Of a stretch of DNA of 21,725 nt, positions 5,470-14,208 are shown one piece after another (within the stretch, counting starts at the first letter, position 1; each line of letters starts with the position of its first letter). Below the pieces are notes generated by a model that saw only the letters and a list, made by a program, of their open reading frames with translations, made no database searches and was not told the origin of the DNA. The position numbers and the translations under genes were made by a program. Location of the stretch: contig CBFIEM010000022.1 in assembly GCA_965661625.1 (NCBI GenBank), positions 1-21,725 on the forward strand, read 5' to 3'. The DNA comes from GCA-2705995 sp965661625. Its GTDB lineage: Bacteria; Bacteroidota; Bacteroidia; Flavobacteriales_G; Salibacteraceae.

Positions 5470-8300
5470 TAAAACTTAAATGCTATTCCGTACAACACTT
5501 GGCGTGGAGCTAGGTAGCGCGCCGGATTATTAGGCACAGCTCCATTTTCTTGCGGTCCGAGGTAACGGGGATCCCTGAAACTCTCCGTTACATTATCGCC
5601 ATTTTCATATGCCCTGCCCGTTACAGGATTTAGGATTTGGGCATTTTTATTATCGAGTAGGTTACGCACTTCAATACTGAGGGTAATTCCCGAACGACTC
5701 TTTTTATTGAAATAGAAATCTTTGGAAATTTTTAAATCAGTATTCCACCAGTTCGATCCAACCTTTTCGAGGTATTGATCCGGCTGACTAGCATAAAGTG
5801 GCCTTCCTAAGTCGTTAACTCCCGTTTGTTCAACAGGTGTGTAGCGGTAACCCGAGTTAAAGCTTTGGGATAGGAATATGCGCCACCCATAAAGTGAGAA
5901 TTTACCAATACTTAAGGTGCTGTCTGGCTTGAACGTAACCCCTACAGTTACATCCCACGGACGGTCAAACGCTAAATACTGTTCGCGGGTTAGTTCTACC
6001 TCGCCGTTCTGCTCAATTTGTAAACCGCTTTCGCGAGCGGAGTTAGATTTTCCACGCGCAATTTGGTAAGTTACATTACCAAAGGCCTTAATGTGCTTGC
6101 CAAGGCGCAAGAATGTTCCCAGCTCCATTCCAAGAATGCGAGCGTAATCCTGGTTGATGAACATTACCCTACTTACAGGGCGGCCTGTTTGATCTTGAGC
6201 AATTACACGGCGCGATACGATGTAATCGAAACGGTTGTTGTTAAACGCGGATAGGGTAATCGCAAAGTCTTTTGTAATTTGACTTTTAAGCCCAAATTCA
6301 TACGAGACGTTTACTTCAGGGTTGATATCGGGATTCCCTAAGTTACTTAAGAAAGAGCTTTCTTGATAAGTTGGGTCAAGTCCTTGGTATACAAAGCGCG
6401 GATGAGGAAGGCGCATGGAGTGGCCGTAATTGAAGTACAACACATTGTTGTCGGTAATTGGGAAAGAGACGTTGATTTTAGGTAGTAAACGCGCTTTCCA
6501 TCGCAAGCCGAGCAATCCGAAGGTGTTGTTGTTGTAATCTTCGCGAACTTGATCCAATACGGGTGAGTTAGGGTCTTCTACAGCGTTGTCGGCAAATTTT
6601 CCGGGAGCCCAATAGCTCAATCGAGCTCCGAGCGTAGCTTGAATTCCTTTGTACGAGATCACGTCTTGCAGGTAAAAACCGCCATCCATGGGTTTCACTT
6701 TCCAGATGTCTGAAGAAGAACCAACAGATACAGAGGGCGTACTCACCGAATCGTTAATTTGAATTGGAGCACCTACCCATGGTCGAGAAACATCAACCCA
6801 TTGGTATTCCGTAAACCGATGTTCATGGCCTGCCGAGAGTTTGTGATTTCCACTTTTAGGGTAATAGCGGATGGTGTACTTCAAGGTGTACTCTTCAGCG
6901 TAGTGATCGTGCCACAATGGAGCTAATCCACCGTTGTTAATGAACCATGGATCGGGGTTTACAAAGATTACATCGCTGTTTGGATTGAATAAGCCGATAG
7001 GATCAGATACGATTGATTGTTCATCGAATATCTGGTCCACGGTAGATTCACGAAATGGCCTTCCATTTGCATCTGCGCGTAAATTGGTAAACAAGCGACC
7101 AATAGACACACTCAAGTTCCAGTTGTTGTTGATGAAGTGGTTTAAGTTGAGTGCGGTTAAATTGGAGTGGTGCGTATAGGTTGTAGCATTATCCAGGTTG
7201 TTTTTACGACGGTACTGAAACCCCGGAGCGAGCAGTGCATCGAAGCCAACAATTTGGAGGGTACGCGTATTCTGGTTGATGTTTAAACTGTGCTGATTGG
7301 TAAGGCTGATTTTGGTCCCGGGTTTTAGTTGCCACGAGAACTTAAGGGTATGTGTCCATGAGTTCCGTTGCCTTGGAGCCCATCGTTCCCCTCCATCCGA
7401 GAAGAGTGAGCTGTTGAGCTGATTAGCTGTAGGACCAAAATAATTGTCGCTCAACTCCACATAAACTGAAGTAAAGAACTTTAATTTCTTGCTGGTAAAC
7501 GGCACGGCGCCACCCATGCTGAGGTCCAGTATATCGGTATTCCACGTGTAGTTTGCGTCTTGATCGAGTCCGATATTGTCGCGTTGATATGAGCCTCCGA
7601 TTTCAAACTTATCGCCACCTTCGCGTATTTTAGTGGAAATCACACCTGCGGATCCTCCACCAAACTCAGCTCCTGCGCCACCTGTAATAAGCTGGATATC
7701 GCCCACGCTGCTGGATGCCACATCAACGCCCGCTCCTGATCCAGCAAGAGGATCTTGAGCCGATATCCCATCAATGAGGTAAGACGTTTCGTAAACACGT
7801 GCTCCCCTAATTTGCAATCCATCGGCAGTTTTACTCACTCCTGCTTGCATGGCCACAACCTCTTCCACGTCGCGCACATTCATTTCAGCGATGTCTTCCT
7901 GAGAAACTTTCACCTCAGAAGAGGCGGATTCCAAGTTTACAAGGTTTTTCTCCCCAACAATGGTAACTGCTTTGAGGGTTTGTGACCTGAGGGTTAGTTT
8001 GGCGTCAAGGGTGGTTGTTTCGCCACTTGCTATTGATATTCCGTTAAACACTTTATCGGCATAGCCAACAAAAGATACTTTAATGGAATAGTCACCTGGC
8101 TTGATTTCCTTTATGGTGTATTTTCCATTAATATCGGTAGCTGTTCCCTTGTAAGTTCCTACAATAACAACAGTAGCTCCAATTAGCGTAAGTCCGCTTT
8201 CCGAATCGGTAATGGTACCTTTTAGCGTTCCCTGACCCAATGCTACTCCAAGCATGAGCAAGGCGCAGAGGCTAGTGAGGATATGTTTTATGGCTACCAA
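5469..8300 (-). CDS. SusC-like TonB-dependent receptor with carboxypeptidase-regulatory-like domain
   Basis: A 943-residue outer-membrane receptor. Order: signal peptide (1-23), CarboxypepD_reg-like beta-sandwich (about 24-108: GTLKGTITDSESGLTLIGAT...GYADKVFNG), plug domain (about 112-232, with LQIRGARVYETSYLIDGI), then a large beta barrel with aromatic-rich strands ending in GIAFKF. The terminal Phe is the usual BAM recognition signal. No TonB-box sequence could be assigned with confidence and no SusD partner is encoded nearby, so this is not a normal glycan utilisation locus. The start is TTG at 8300. No ATG or GTG is available until residue 16, inside the signal peptide, and the TTG overlaps the TAG stop of the preceding lipoprotein by seven bases (TTGGTAG), indicating translational coupling. 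The substrate is unknown. Related receptors next to PorV-like genes may work in export or attachment of secreted proteins. Confidence 0.88.
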   Translation of the reverse strand: MVAIKHILTSLCALLMLGVALGQGTLKGTITDSESGLTLIGATVVIVGTYKGTATDINGKYTIKEIKPGDYSIKVSFVGYADKVFNGISIASGETTTLDAKLTLRSQTLKAVTIVGEKNLVNLESASSEVKVSQEDIAEMNVRDVEEVVAMQAGVSKTADGLQIRGARVYETSYLIDGISAQDPLAGSGAGVDVASSSVGDIQLITGGAGAEFGGGSAGVISTKIREGGDKFEIGGSYQRDNIGLDQDANYTWNTDILDLSMGGAVPFTSKKLKFFTSVYVELSDNYFGPTANQLNSSLFSDGGERWAPRQRNSWTHTLKFSWQLKPGTKISLTNQHSLNINQNTRTLQIVGFDALLAPGFQYRRKNNLDNATTYTHHSNLTALNLNHFINNNWNLSVSIGRLFTNLRADANGRPFRESTVDQIFDEQSIVSDPIGLFNPNSDVIFVNPDPWFINNGGLAPLWHDHYAEEYTLKYTIRYYPKSGNHKLSAGHEHRFTEYQWVDVSRPWVGAPIQINDSVSTPSVSVGSSSDIWKVKPMDGGFYLQDVISYKGIQATLGARLSYWAPGKFADNAVEDPNSPVLDQVREDYNNNTFGLLGLRWKARLLPKINVSFPITDNNVLYFNYGHSMRLPHPRFVYQGLDPTYQESSFLSNLGNPDINPEVNVSYEFGLKSQITKDFAITLSAFNNNRFDYIVSRRVIAQDQTGRPVSRVMFINQDYARILGMELGTFLRLGKHIKAFGNVTYQIARGKSNSARESGLQIEQNGEVELTREQYLAFDRPWDVTVGVTFKPDSTLSIGKFSLYGWRIFLSQSFNSGYRYTPVEQTGVNDLGRPLYASQPDQYLEKVGSNWWNTDLKISKDFYFNKKSRSGITLSIEVRNLLDNKNAQILNPVTGRAYENGDNVTESFRDPRYLGPQENGAVPNNPARYLAPRQVLYGIAFKF

Positions 8301-9730
8301 TTGAAATCTGTATTTAGAATTTGATCAAAAAGTTGGTTTTGCAAAGCAGGGTCATTATTGAGGTTATGCAACTCAATCGTAAAATAGTACTGGCTGATGT
8401 TGCCTTGGTAGCGACGCAATGCGCCAACAGTTAGCGGTAGTCCGTCGTTGTTCCAGTTCTGCCAATTAATGATGTTGGCATTATAAACGGGCTCGGCATC
8501 TGCTGTGGCATAGAATGGGTCTACACCAAAAAGCACGAGGCTTGGCGACAATTCGGGAAGTGAGGTTGAAGAGCTCGGGTGTACAACAAGGGAGCTATCG
8601 GGGGGCAAGTTTGCAGCTCCATTGCGCGCCAAACTGTCCATGGGCATTACCCCAACAATGTCCGCAATATCTTGGTTGTTTGTGAACGTGGTGCTGATAA
8701 TTGATTTTCCTCCAGCATTGAAGAAGTCTTGTAGCACCGGTGCAACAAATTTCAGGAGCAGTCCAACTTCATTGGTGCGCTGGTTTGTGAATAAGGTTTG
8801 ATCGCTGTGGAAAATGATTTTATCGTAATTCTGAACAGCTAGCTTTAACGTTGGGTCAAAATAGAGGGGTAACTTGGCATTGCTCGACATATCGAAAAAG
8901 TCGTAACTGCCATAGTTAGATCCAATGAGGTCAAAATAGTCGGAGTAAACCGATTGATCCTGCCCACTGATGAGGAGCAGGTCAGATGTTTGTTGTTTGA
9001 AGAAGAATACGGTTGAGGTATCAACCTCTGATTCGGCTCCCGCTAAATCAATAACTTTTATGTACACGTGGTTAGTGTCGCCAATGCGTAATCCGTCAAC
9101 AGTGAAAACGGGATCGCCTCCTTGGCCAACATAAACATCGCTGGTGCCTATGCCCAGCTGAGTGGGGTCATTGGGTACGATGGATAAAAGGCTGTTTGAT
9201 GGATTGAATGATGTCCACGGACCGTTATTCAGTTTCAGCTGAGCCTCTTGAATGGTTTCATCCCCATCCGGATCAGTGCCCGACCATAAAAACGTGAGCA
9301 CTCCGAGCACCGAGTCCCCGGTGATGTAGTCGGCATTGATGGTGGCAACGGGTTGTGAATTTTTTACAGGCACACCAAGTGTGGCTGGAGTAGGATCGGT
9401 ATTGTTATCATTGTCAATTGCGCGCACTTCAAACGCGATGTCTGCAGTATCGCTCCCAGGGGGAATAGGAAATCTAAAAATAGAATCTTGCGTAGTGGTA
9501 TAAATCCACCCCGTGTTATTGATGTTAATTTCAAACCCTTCAATAAAACCGTCTTTATCGGTTCCAAACCATGAGAGGCGAACCTGAGAATTCAGGCGAT
9601 TTTCTCCTTCAAGGTTAATTTCAGCTACCGATATGAACGTATCAGGAACCTGTTGATCGTTGAGGTCTCCACGCTTTTCGCAATTGGCAAAGAGGATGGC
9701 AATTAAAAGGATGTATCCGAGTTTACGCAT
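8294..9730 (-). CDS. Lipoprotein with two fibronectin/Ig-like domains and an alpha/beta C-terminal half
   Basis: This 478-residue predicted lipoprotein has a signal peptide ending LFANC (lipid Cys17). Two related beta domains follow, each carrying the signature W-x-G-T-D-x-D-G (SWFGTDKDGFIEGFEI near 53 and LWSGTDPDGDETIQEAQL near 149), then the domain end IKVIDLAGAESEVDTSTVFF. From about residue 250 a different fold begins (DLLLISGQDQSVYSDYFDLI, later YDKIIFHSD, FFNAGGKSIIS), resembling the alternating strand/helix of class-I glutamine-amidotransferase-like or ThuA-like folds, with no catalytic Cys that I can identify. It probably faces the envelope surface or periplasm and helps present or bind a substrate for the overlapping downstream receptor. 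The C-terminal fold is my guess. Its start codon sits directly behind a terminator-like hairpin. No named family was recognised. Confidence 0.7.
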   Translation of the reverse strand: MRKLGYILLIAILFANCEKRGDLNDQQVPDTFISVAEINLEGENRLNSQVRLSWFGTDKDGFIEGFEININNTGWIYTTTQDSIFRFPIPPGSDTADIAFEVRAIDNDNNTDPTPATLGVPVKNSQPVATINADYITGDSVLGVLTFLWSGTDPDGDETIQEAQLKLNNGPWTSFNPSNSLLSIVPNDPTQLGIGTSDVYVGQGGDPVFTVDGLRIGDTNHVYIKVIDLAGAESEVDTSTVFFFKQQTSDLLLISGQDQSVYSDYFDLIGSNYGSYDFFDMSSNAKLPLYFDPTLKLAVQNYDKIIFHSDQTLFTNQRTNEVGLLLKFVAPVLQDFFNAGGKSIISTTFTNNQDIADIVGVMPMDSLARNGAANLPPDSSLVVHPSSSTSLPELSPSLVLFGVDPFYATADAEPVYNANIINWQNWNNDGLPLTVGALRRYQGNISQYYFTIELHNLNNDPALQNQLFDQILNTDFNW

Positions 9731-9732
9731 GG

Positions 9733-9767
9733 TAAAAAAGAAAGGGGGTGCCGCTACGACACCCCCT
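9733..9767 (-). terminator. Terminator-like hairpin abutting the lipoprotein start codon
   Basis: On the minus strand an 8-bp GC-rich stem (AGGGGGTG at 9767-9760 pairing with CACCCCCT at 9750-9743) with a 9-base loop is followed by TTCTTTTTTA (9742-9733), a standard intrinsic terminator. It lies 12 bases after the OB-fold gene stop, and its T-run ends two bases before the ATG at 9730. No TAnnTTTG promoter lies between it and that ATG, so genes downstream probably depend on read-through. Confidence 0.85.
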
Positions 9768-9779
9768 GTTGAATTGCTG

Positions 9780-12032
9780 TTAATGCTGGATAACTAGTTT
9801 TTCAGTCATCACAACCTGATTTGCTTCTAAAATACGCACTACGTAAACACCATTGCGCAGGTCAGCTGTGCTAATGATTCCTGTAGTATTCAAGAATTCA
9901 TTGCGAACAGCACGACCAGCTAGGTCATATATACGCACTTCTAATGCTTGAGCAGTAGTTGCATCAAATGCAATGTTCAACTGGCTATTTGCTGGGTTAG
10001 GGAATAGCTTAATGCTTGTTCCATTGAGCAACTCACCAACAGAAACTGTAGTATCAATTGGTGTGTCTTCTAGCTGAGCTGTGTCAAGTGCAACACTGAA
10101 GTTAATGAAGTCGTCGTTGTTACGTGGCGTTAGCTTGTAACGGTCAAAACGACACGTTAATATACCAATTAGCGCATCCATTGTTTGGTTTGTGTCTGTT
10201 AAAACAGCAGTCACCTGAAGCGGATTGTCTGAATTAGTTATTGGATCGTCGTTAACAACACTTACCCAGATTGAAGAGAAATTCTGAGAAGCTTGAATTC
10301 CCGTCATAACTTCACTTGATTGTGATTGAGGGGCGTTGAATGTAGACCCAATCATCCAAGAACCAAAAGGATCACGGAATGAATCAGTAACGTAAAGTTG
10401 TCCGTTTGGATTTTCGTAACGCACGAGCATGCCTTCATACTTTTCTTTTTCTTGATCGGTTAAAAGTGCCGCATCAGAAGGGTCAAGTACAAGTGGAGTA
10501 ATCGTATCTAAAGCTGTTGCAACGCTATCGATGGACGTTACTTGCATGCGCGTTAATTCGCGATCTTCAATGATTGTTCCTGTAACGGTAACCACTTGGT
10601 GACGGTATAATGAAGGAAGCTGTAAGCTACCAATTAGGGCAAGTCCTGCATATTCAGTTTCGTTTGGGTCCTGAATGTGAACATAACCTAAATCCCAGTC
10701 GCGCTGCGATGAAGTAACCACACCAGTCAAGGTAACTTGCTCTCCTTCAAATTGCGATGCATCGCTAATTGTTGGATCAATAACACGTTGAACATCTGAA
10801 ATACGCAAGCCATTGTCGCGCACAGTGTAAAAGCGAACGCTATTTTCAGTTTGACTAGGAGCTGTAGTTGGGAAATAAGAAACCGTTGCATCGTTGTCTG
10901 TTGCTTCTACGTAGTAGCGGATTGAAGTTCCATCAGCAAACGAAGGAATGGTAGCGCTGTACTCATCAGGATTACCTGTTGGGGCCATTGCTACAGTTTG
11001 GAAGTTTGCTGTTGGTGTTGTGAAATCGTCCTGGTAATAGAGTGTTACATTCTGAACAGTTCCATCAGCGTCTACAACGTTTGCAGTAATTGTTGGGGAA
11101 TCTGTTGAAGAAACAATGGTTACATCGCGATCAACGCTCACAAAAATTGGAGGTGTAGGTCCTAGAACGATGTCATTTACATAAACAGGGCTAATGCGAT
11201 AGCCATCACCTGTTCCACCAATACATCCATTTTCGTCGTGATCAATAACACCGCGAATTGTATCGAAACGCGCACCTTCAGGAATCGCATCAGAATCTTG
11301 CTGACCAGCAGCTGCTGGAGAATTTGCATTTACTGTAGGCTCTCCCAGTTTACGCATACCATAAAACTTGTCGTAAACTGTGATCCGGTTTCCATTGTCA
11401 TCTTGACAAAGGAATTGTGTGCGTTCTGGAGAAGATCCAAATGTGTTCTTAGAAACTACCGTTAAACCGTGAAGCTCAACGTATGAGCCTTCCCACTGCT
11501 CACCTGTTTCCAGTTGGTTGGTAGAAGAGTTGTCGTTTAACTCGTCAACCGTAATTACTTGAGGTGCGATGGTAACAACACCTAGCGCTGGAACAGCAAT
11601 GAAACTGTTTCCAAGTGGATAAACTTGAGTTTCATTATTGAACTGATCAACTAATCCCGTAACGTATACCAAATCTCCTGGTTGTAAGTTATCGAGGATA
11701 TCTGCAGGGTTGTTGTTTCCTGGCAATAGTCCGTGAATTTGGATACCACGGAAAGGACCTCCAACACCATTTGCTGTGGTGTCAACAAGCTGCAATACCG
11801 GACGGTATCCAGTAGCAGAAGAGCCAGAGCCAAGTTCGGCGTAATTTCCAGGTGTAGCAACATAACCTACTACGGTTACGGTGTCGCCCAAGCGTGAACT
11901 GGCATCGTCGCAATTTGCAAGGTCAGATTGACTCACAAATTGGATGTCATAAACGTTTACAGTATCATAAGTCTGTGCCGTTAGGGCTCCAAAACTAAGT
12001 ACTGCAATAAATGATAGTAAAACGTGCTTCAT
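9780..12032 (-). CDS. T9SS-secreted multidomain protein with OB-fold and Ig-like domains
   Basis: This 750-residue protein has an N-terminal signal peptide (MKHVLLSFIAVLSFGALTAQ) and a clear type-A T9SS sorting domain at 674-750 (LFPNPANSQLNIAFD, EVRIYDLAGRAV, LRNGVYVVRI, EKLVIQH). In between are, from N to C: an OB-fold region (about 35-150, VTVVGYVATPG...LVYVTGLVDQFNNETQVYPL); a second beta region (165-290, WEGSYVELHGLTVVS, with the DNGNRITVYDKF turn); an Ig-like domain (about 300-405, ending SIRYYVEATDNDATVSYFPT); and another OB-like unit (430-520, GEQVTLTGVVTSSQ, VVTVTGTI, LTRMQV). The OB regions resemble YhcR-type nucleic-acid-binding folds found attached to secreted nucleases; this similarity is by eye. 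No catalytic motif is present. It lies 9 bases after the preceding T9SS cargo gene with no own promoter. It is expected to be secreted and surface-attached or released. Confidence 0.78.
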   Translation of the reverse strand: MKHVLLSFIAVLSFGALTAQTYDTVNVYDIQFVSQSDLANCDDASSRLGDTVTVVGYVATPGNYAELGSGSSATGYRPVLQLVDTTANGVGGPFRGIQIHGLLPGNNNPADILDNLQPGDLVYVTGLVDQFNNETQVYPLGNSFIAVPALGVVTIAPQVITVDELNDNSSTNQLETGEQWEGSYVELHGLTVVSKNTFGSSPERTQFLCQDDNGNRITVYDKFYGMRKLGEPTVNANSPAAAGQQDSDAIPEGARFDTIRGVIDHDENGCIGGTGDGYRISPVYVNDIVLGPTPPIFVSVDRDVTIVSSTDSPTITANVVDADGTVQNVTLYYQDDFTTPTANFQTVAMAPTGNPDEYSATIPSFADGTSIRYYVEATDNDATVSYFPTTAPSQTENSVRFYTVRDNGLRISDVQRVIDPTISDASQFEGEQVTLTGVVTSSQRDWDLGYVHIQDPNETEYAGLALIGSLQLPSLYRHQVVTVTGTIIEDRELTRMQVTSIDSVATALDTITPLVLDPSDAALLTDQEKEKYEGMLVRYENPNGQLYVTDSFRDPFGSWMIGSTFNAPQSQSSEVMTGIQASQNFSSIWVSVVNDDPITNSDNPLQVTAVLTDTNQTMDALIGILTCRFDRYKLTPRNNDDFINFSVALDTAQLEDTPIDTTVSVGELLNGTSIKLFPNPANSQLNIAFDATTAQALEVRIYDLAGRAVRNEFLNTTGIISTADLRNGVYVVRILEANQVVMTEKLVIQH

Positions 12033-12041
12033 ATTGATTGG

Positions 12042-14159
12042 TTATTTAATAATTACAAACTTTCCTTTAAACGTATTGCCGCTATCCAAATCTTCAACAG
12101 AGAAGAGGTAGAGTCCGCGACTAATAATTTGACTGTCTTGACTAAGTAAATCCCATGCGTGCTCGCCACCTGAAAACACGTTGTCTTCAGCATTTTCAGC
12201 ACCAAATGTTCGGAACCAGCGGGTGTCGTTTCCAGTATACTGCTGGTTGTGCTCAATTTCGTCGATCAGGTCTCCTGCAGGAGAGAAAATACGAATCACA
12301 CAACGCTCCGGAAGGTTGGCAAAAATCAACTTCCGACTCTCTTCCTGGAAAGAGCTAGCACCTTCCCAAGATGCGCCTGAATAATAAGGGTTTGGATAGG
12401 CGAAAGGAGCATCGCTTTCCATATCGTTGTTGGGATTTGTTCCCGGAAACACACGTACTAAATTGGCTGAAGGGCTCGATTCTAAAGATTCTAAATTAGA
12501 CGCTTCATTGCCGCGATCAAACGCAGTTACTGCTACGGCATACTGCCAACCGCTAAGTACATTTTCAAACGTGTATTTGTAACGGTAAACGTTCGTGTCA
12601 TTTTCAAAAGTTACGGGCTCATCAAGGCGAACACCATTCAGGCCAACATCAAATGCGTACCCGTTTTGAGGTAAGTCAAATTCACCTGCCTTTACCAATT
12701 CTGAAGCAAGGTCTAGTCCAGGAGTTCCTCCAACATCAAAAGCCAATTTAGAAAGGTAAATGCGGTAACCTTCAAAATCCTTGATGCGTGTAATGGGGTC
12801 TATACTCGCTTCGGAGTTATCCGTCCAGTAAACCTCTATCTTGTTGTCGCTAGTCTCAACATGCGTTCTGGGAATAGCGGGTGGCGCAGGAAGAATGTAA
12901 CGGGTGATTTCACCATCGCCATCGCGGTCTTCACCAGGATCCAGTATACCGTTGAAATTAGTATCCTCACCATTGAACGCGGTTTGAGCCCAATCGGCGT
13001 TAGCATAAAAGGTGCTGCGCTGTAGCTCATTATTTACATAATTGGGATTGCCATCATCGAATTTTTGACCAAAAATGAAGGCGTAAGCTAAGGTGATGGT
13101 ATCTCCCGGCTGAAAGTCATCGAACGGGCCAACAGCAATGATATCGGAGCGGTTTCCAGACTCGTTGAGTTGCTCTTGCCAAGTTTGAGACTGCGAACAA
13201 CTCGGGCCTTGTGTCCAGCAAGGGTCGTGATTTAAACCTGTGGTAAGCATTTGATAGCGCAGTACATCTGTTGTTGGGAAAGGTGGCTGTCCTGATGAAT
13301 TATTAAAGTTCCATGCGTTGTAATTCACTTTAGAAATGCTGTCAACATCGGGGTGGCGGAATTCACCTTTATAAGTAGCCCCTAAGAATTTCTCTCCAAC
13401 ATAGCTTTCTGTAAATCCAACATCGCCCGTAGCATCGTAGCAATAAGCGAGGTAGAGCGAATCATCAAATCCATTACCGCCTTGCGCATAGAAGGCAGCA
13501 CCTCCAGAACCGGCAGGAGTAATGTTGGTGTTTCGAACAACCGTATTCGCCCACAATCCAAAGTGTGCATTTTCAATGGTTTGCGAGCCATTATTTATGA
13601 TGCGGTAATTCAGGATTACAAAAAAATCACTGAACGAATAATTCCAATTGTAAGTTTCCAAGTGAACATCAATGCCAAACGGGTTGATGTGATTGTTTAT
13701 GGGGGTGTTTGTTCCTGGCACCACTACATTCGCATCTGTGAAGTCTGAAACGTAGTCTTGATGCGATACGGCATTTCCACTAAAAAACGGACTGTCAAAT
13801 AAGGTAGAACGCTCTTGTATAGCTCCTCCTTCTTCTGCGGTAAACTCAAATCCCGACCCGCCAGTTGAGTATCCCCTTGGAGCATCATAAGCTGAGGTCG
13901 AAACTATTGCCTGACCATTAACAAGTCCGCCAAACCAAATTCCCGACTCAAAAAGGTGTTCTATTCCTGATCCTGCAGGATATTCTCCAGAAGGGTTACC
14001 TGAGCCATCCCTATACCCTCGAAACGCATTCCCAAAAGTTCCTACATTGGTTACGTTAAGCCTAACACGAGAAACGGTTGTAGTACGTTCGTCAAACGAC
14101 TGGCTGTAGCCAGCGGCTTGGAGCAATAAAAAGCATAACGTGTATAACAGCTTGTTCAT
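12042..14159 (-). CDS. Large T9SS-secreted cargo protein of unknown function
   Basis: A 705-residue secreted protein beginning MNKLLYTLCFLLLQAAGYSQ. The start at 14159 is preferred over the in-frame extension to 14195, because a TTG/TAnnTTTG promoter pair occupies that extension. The first about 390 residues are a beta-rich domain of no family I recognise, with many Gly/Asn/aromatic residues (GIEHLFESGIWFGG, WNYSFSDFFVILNYRI). Near residues 396-416 is a Ca-binding-type Asp loop (DTNFNGILDPGEDRDGDGE), then a fibronectin-III-like domain (about 425-560, IEVYWTDNSEAS...FEGYRIYLSK...YAVAVTAFDRG). The C-terminal sorting domain (about 585-705) has the FlgD-like form: FAYPNPYYSG, IRIFSPAGDLIDEI, AWDLLSQ, RGLYLFSV and final KGKFVIIK. 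It heads its own transcription unit and is followed after 9 bases by the OB-fold cargo gene. It is probably a structural or binding surface protein. Confidence 0.8.
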   Translation of the reverse strand: MNKLLYTLCFLLLQAAGYSQSFDERTTTVSRVRLNVTNVGTFGNAFRGYRDGSGNPSGEYPAGSGIEHLFESGIWFGGLVNGQAIVSTSAYDAPRGYSTGGSGFEFTAEEGGAIQERSTLFDSPFFSGNAVSHQDYVSDFTDANVVVPGTNTPINNHINPFGIDVHLETYNWNYSFSDFFVILNYRIINNGSQTIENAHFGLWANTVVRNTNITPAGSGGAAFYAQGGNGFDDSLYLAYCYDATGDVGFTESYVGEKFLGATYKGEFRHPDVDSISKVNYNAWNFNNSSGQPPFPTTDVLRYQMLTTGLNHDPCWTQGPSCSQSQTWQEQLNESGNRSDIIAVGPFDDFQPGDTITLAYAFIFGQKFDDGNPNYVNNELQRSTFYANADWAQTAFNGEDTNFNGILDPGEDRDGDGEITRYILPAPPAIPRTHVETSDNKIEVYWTDNSEASIDPITRIKDFEGYRIYLSKLAFDVGGTPGLDLASELVKAGEFDLPQNGYAFDVGLNGVRLDEPVTFENDTNVYRYKYTFENVLSGWQYAVAVTAFDRGNEASNLESLESSPSANLVRVFPGTNPNNDMESDAPFAYPNPYYSGASWEGASSFQEESRKLIFANLPERCVIRIFSPAGDLIDEIEHNQQYTGNDTRWFRTFGAENAEDNVFSGGEHAWDLLSQDSQIISRGLYLFSVEDLDSGNTFKGKFVIIK

Positions 14160-14167
14160 TCTTGGTG

Positions 14168-14195
14168 CAAAAATATCTAGAGTGAAGTTCAGCAA
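14168..14195 (-). promoter_or_regulatory. Promoter of the T9SS cargo genes
   Basis: On the minus strand a TTG -33 element (14195-14193), 17-base spacing and a perfect TAnnTTTG -7 element (TATTTTTG, 14175-14168) lie 8 bases before the ATG at 14159. The mRNA would have almost no 5' leader. It lies in the 49-base gap after the nuclease gene, so the cargo genes can be transcribed independently of the nuclease. Confidence 0.7.
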
Positions 14196-14208
14196 GGTTA
14201 AGGCAGTA

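Noticed and set aside
5469..8300. SusC/SusD-type polysaccharide utilisation locus
   Set aside because: No SusD-like lipoprotein, glycoside hydrolase or sulfatase is present beside the SusC-like receptor.
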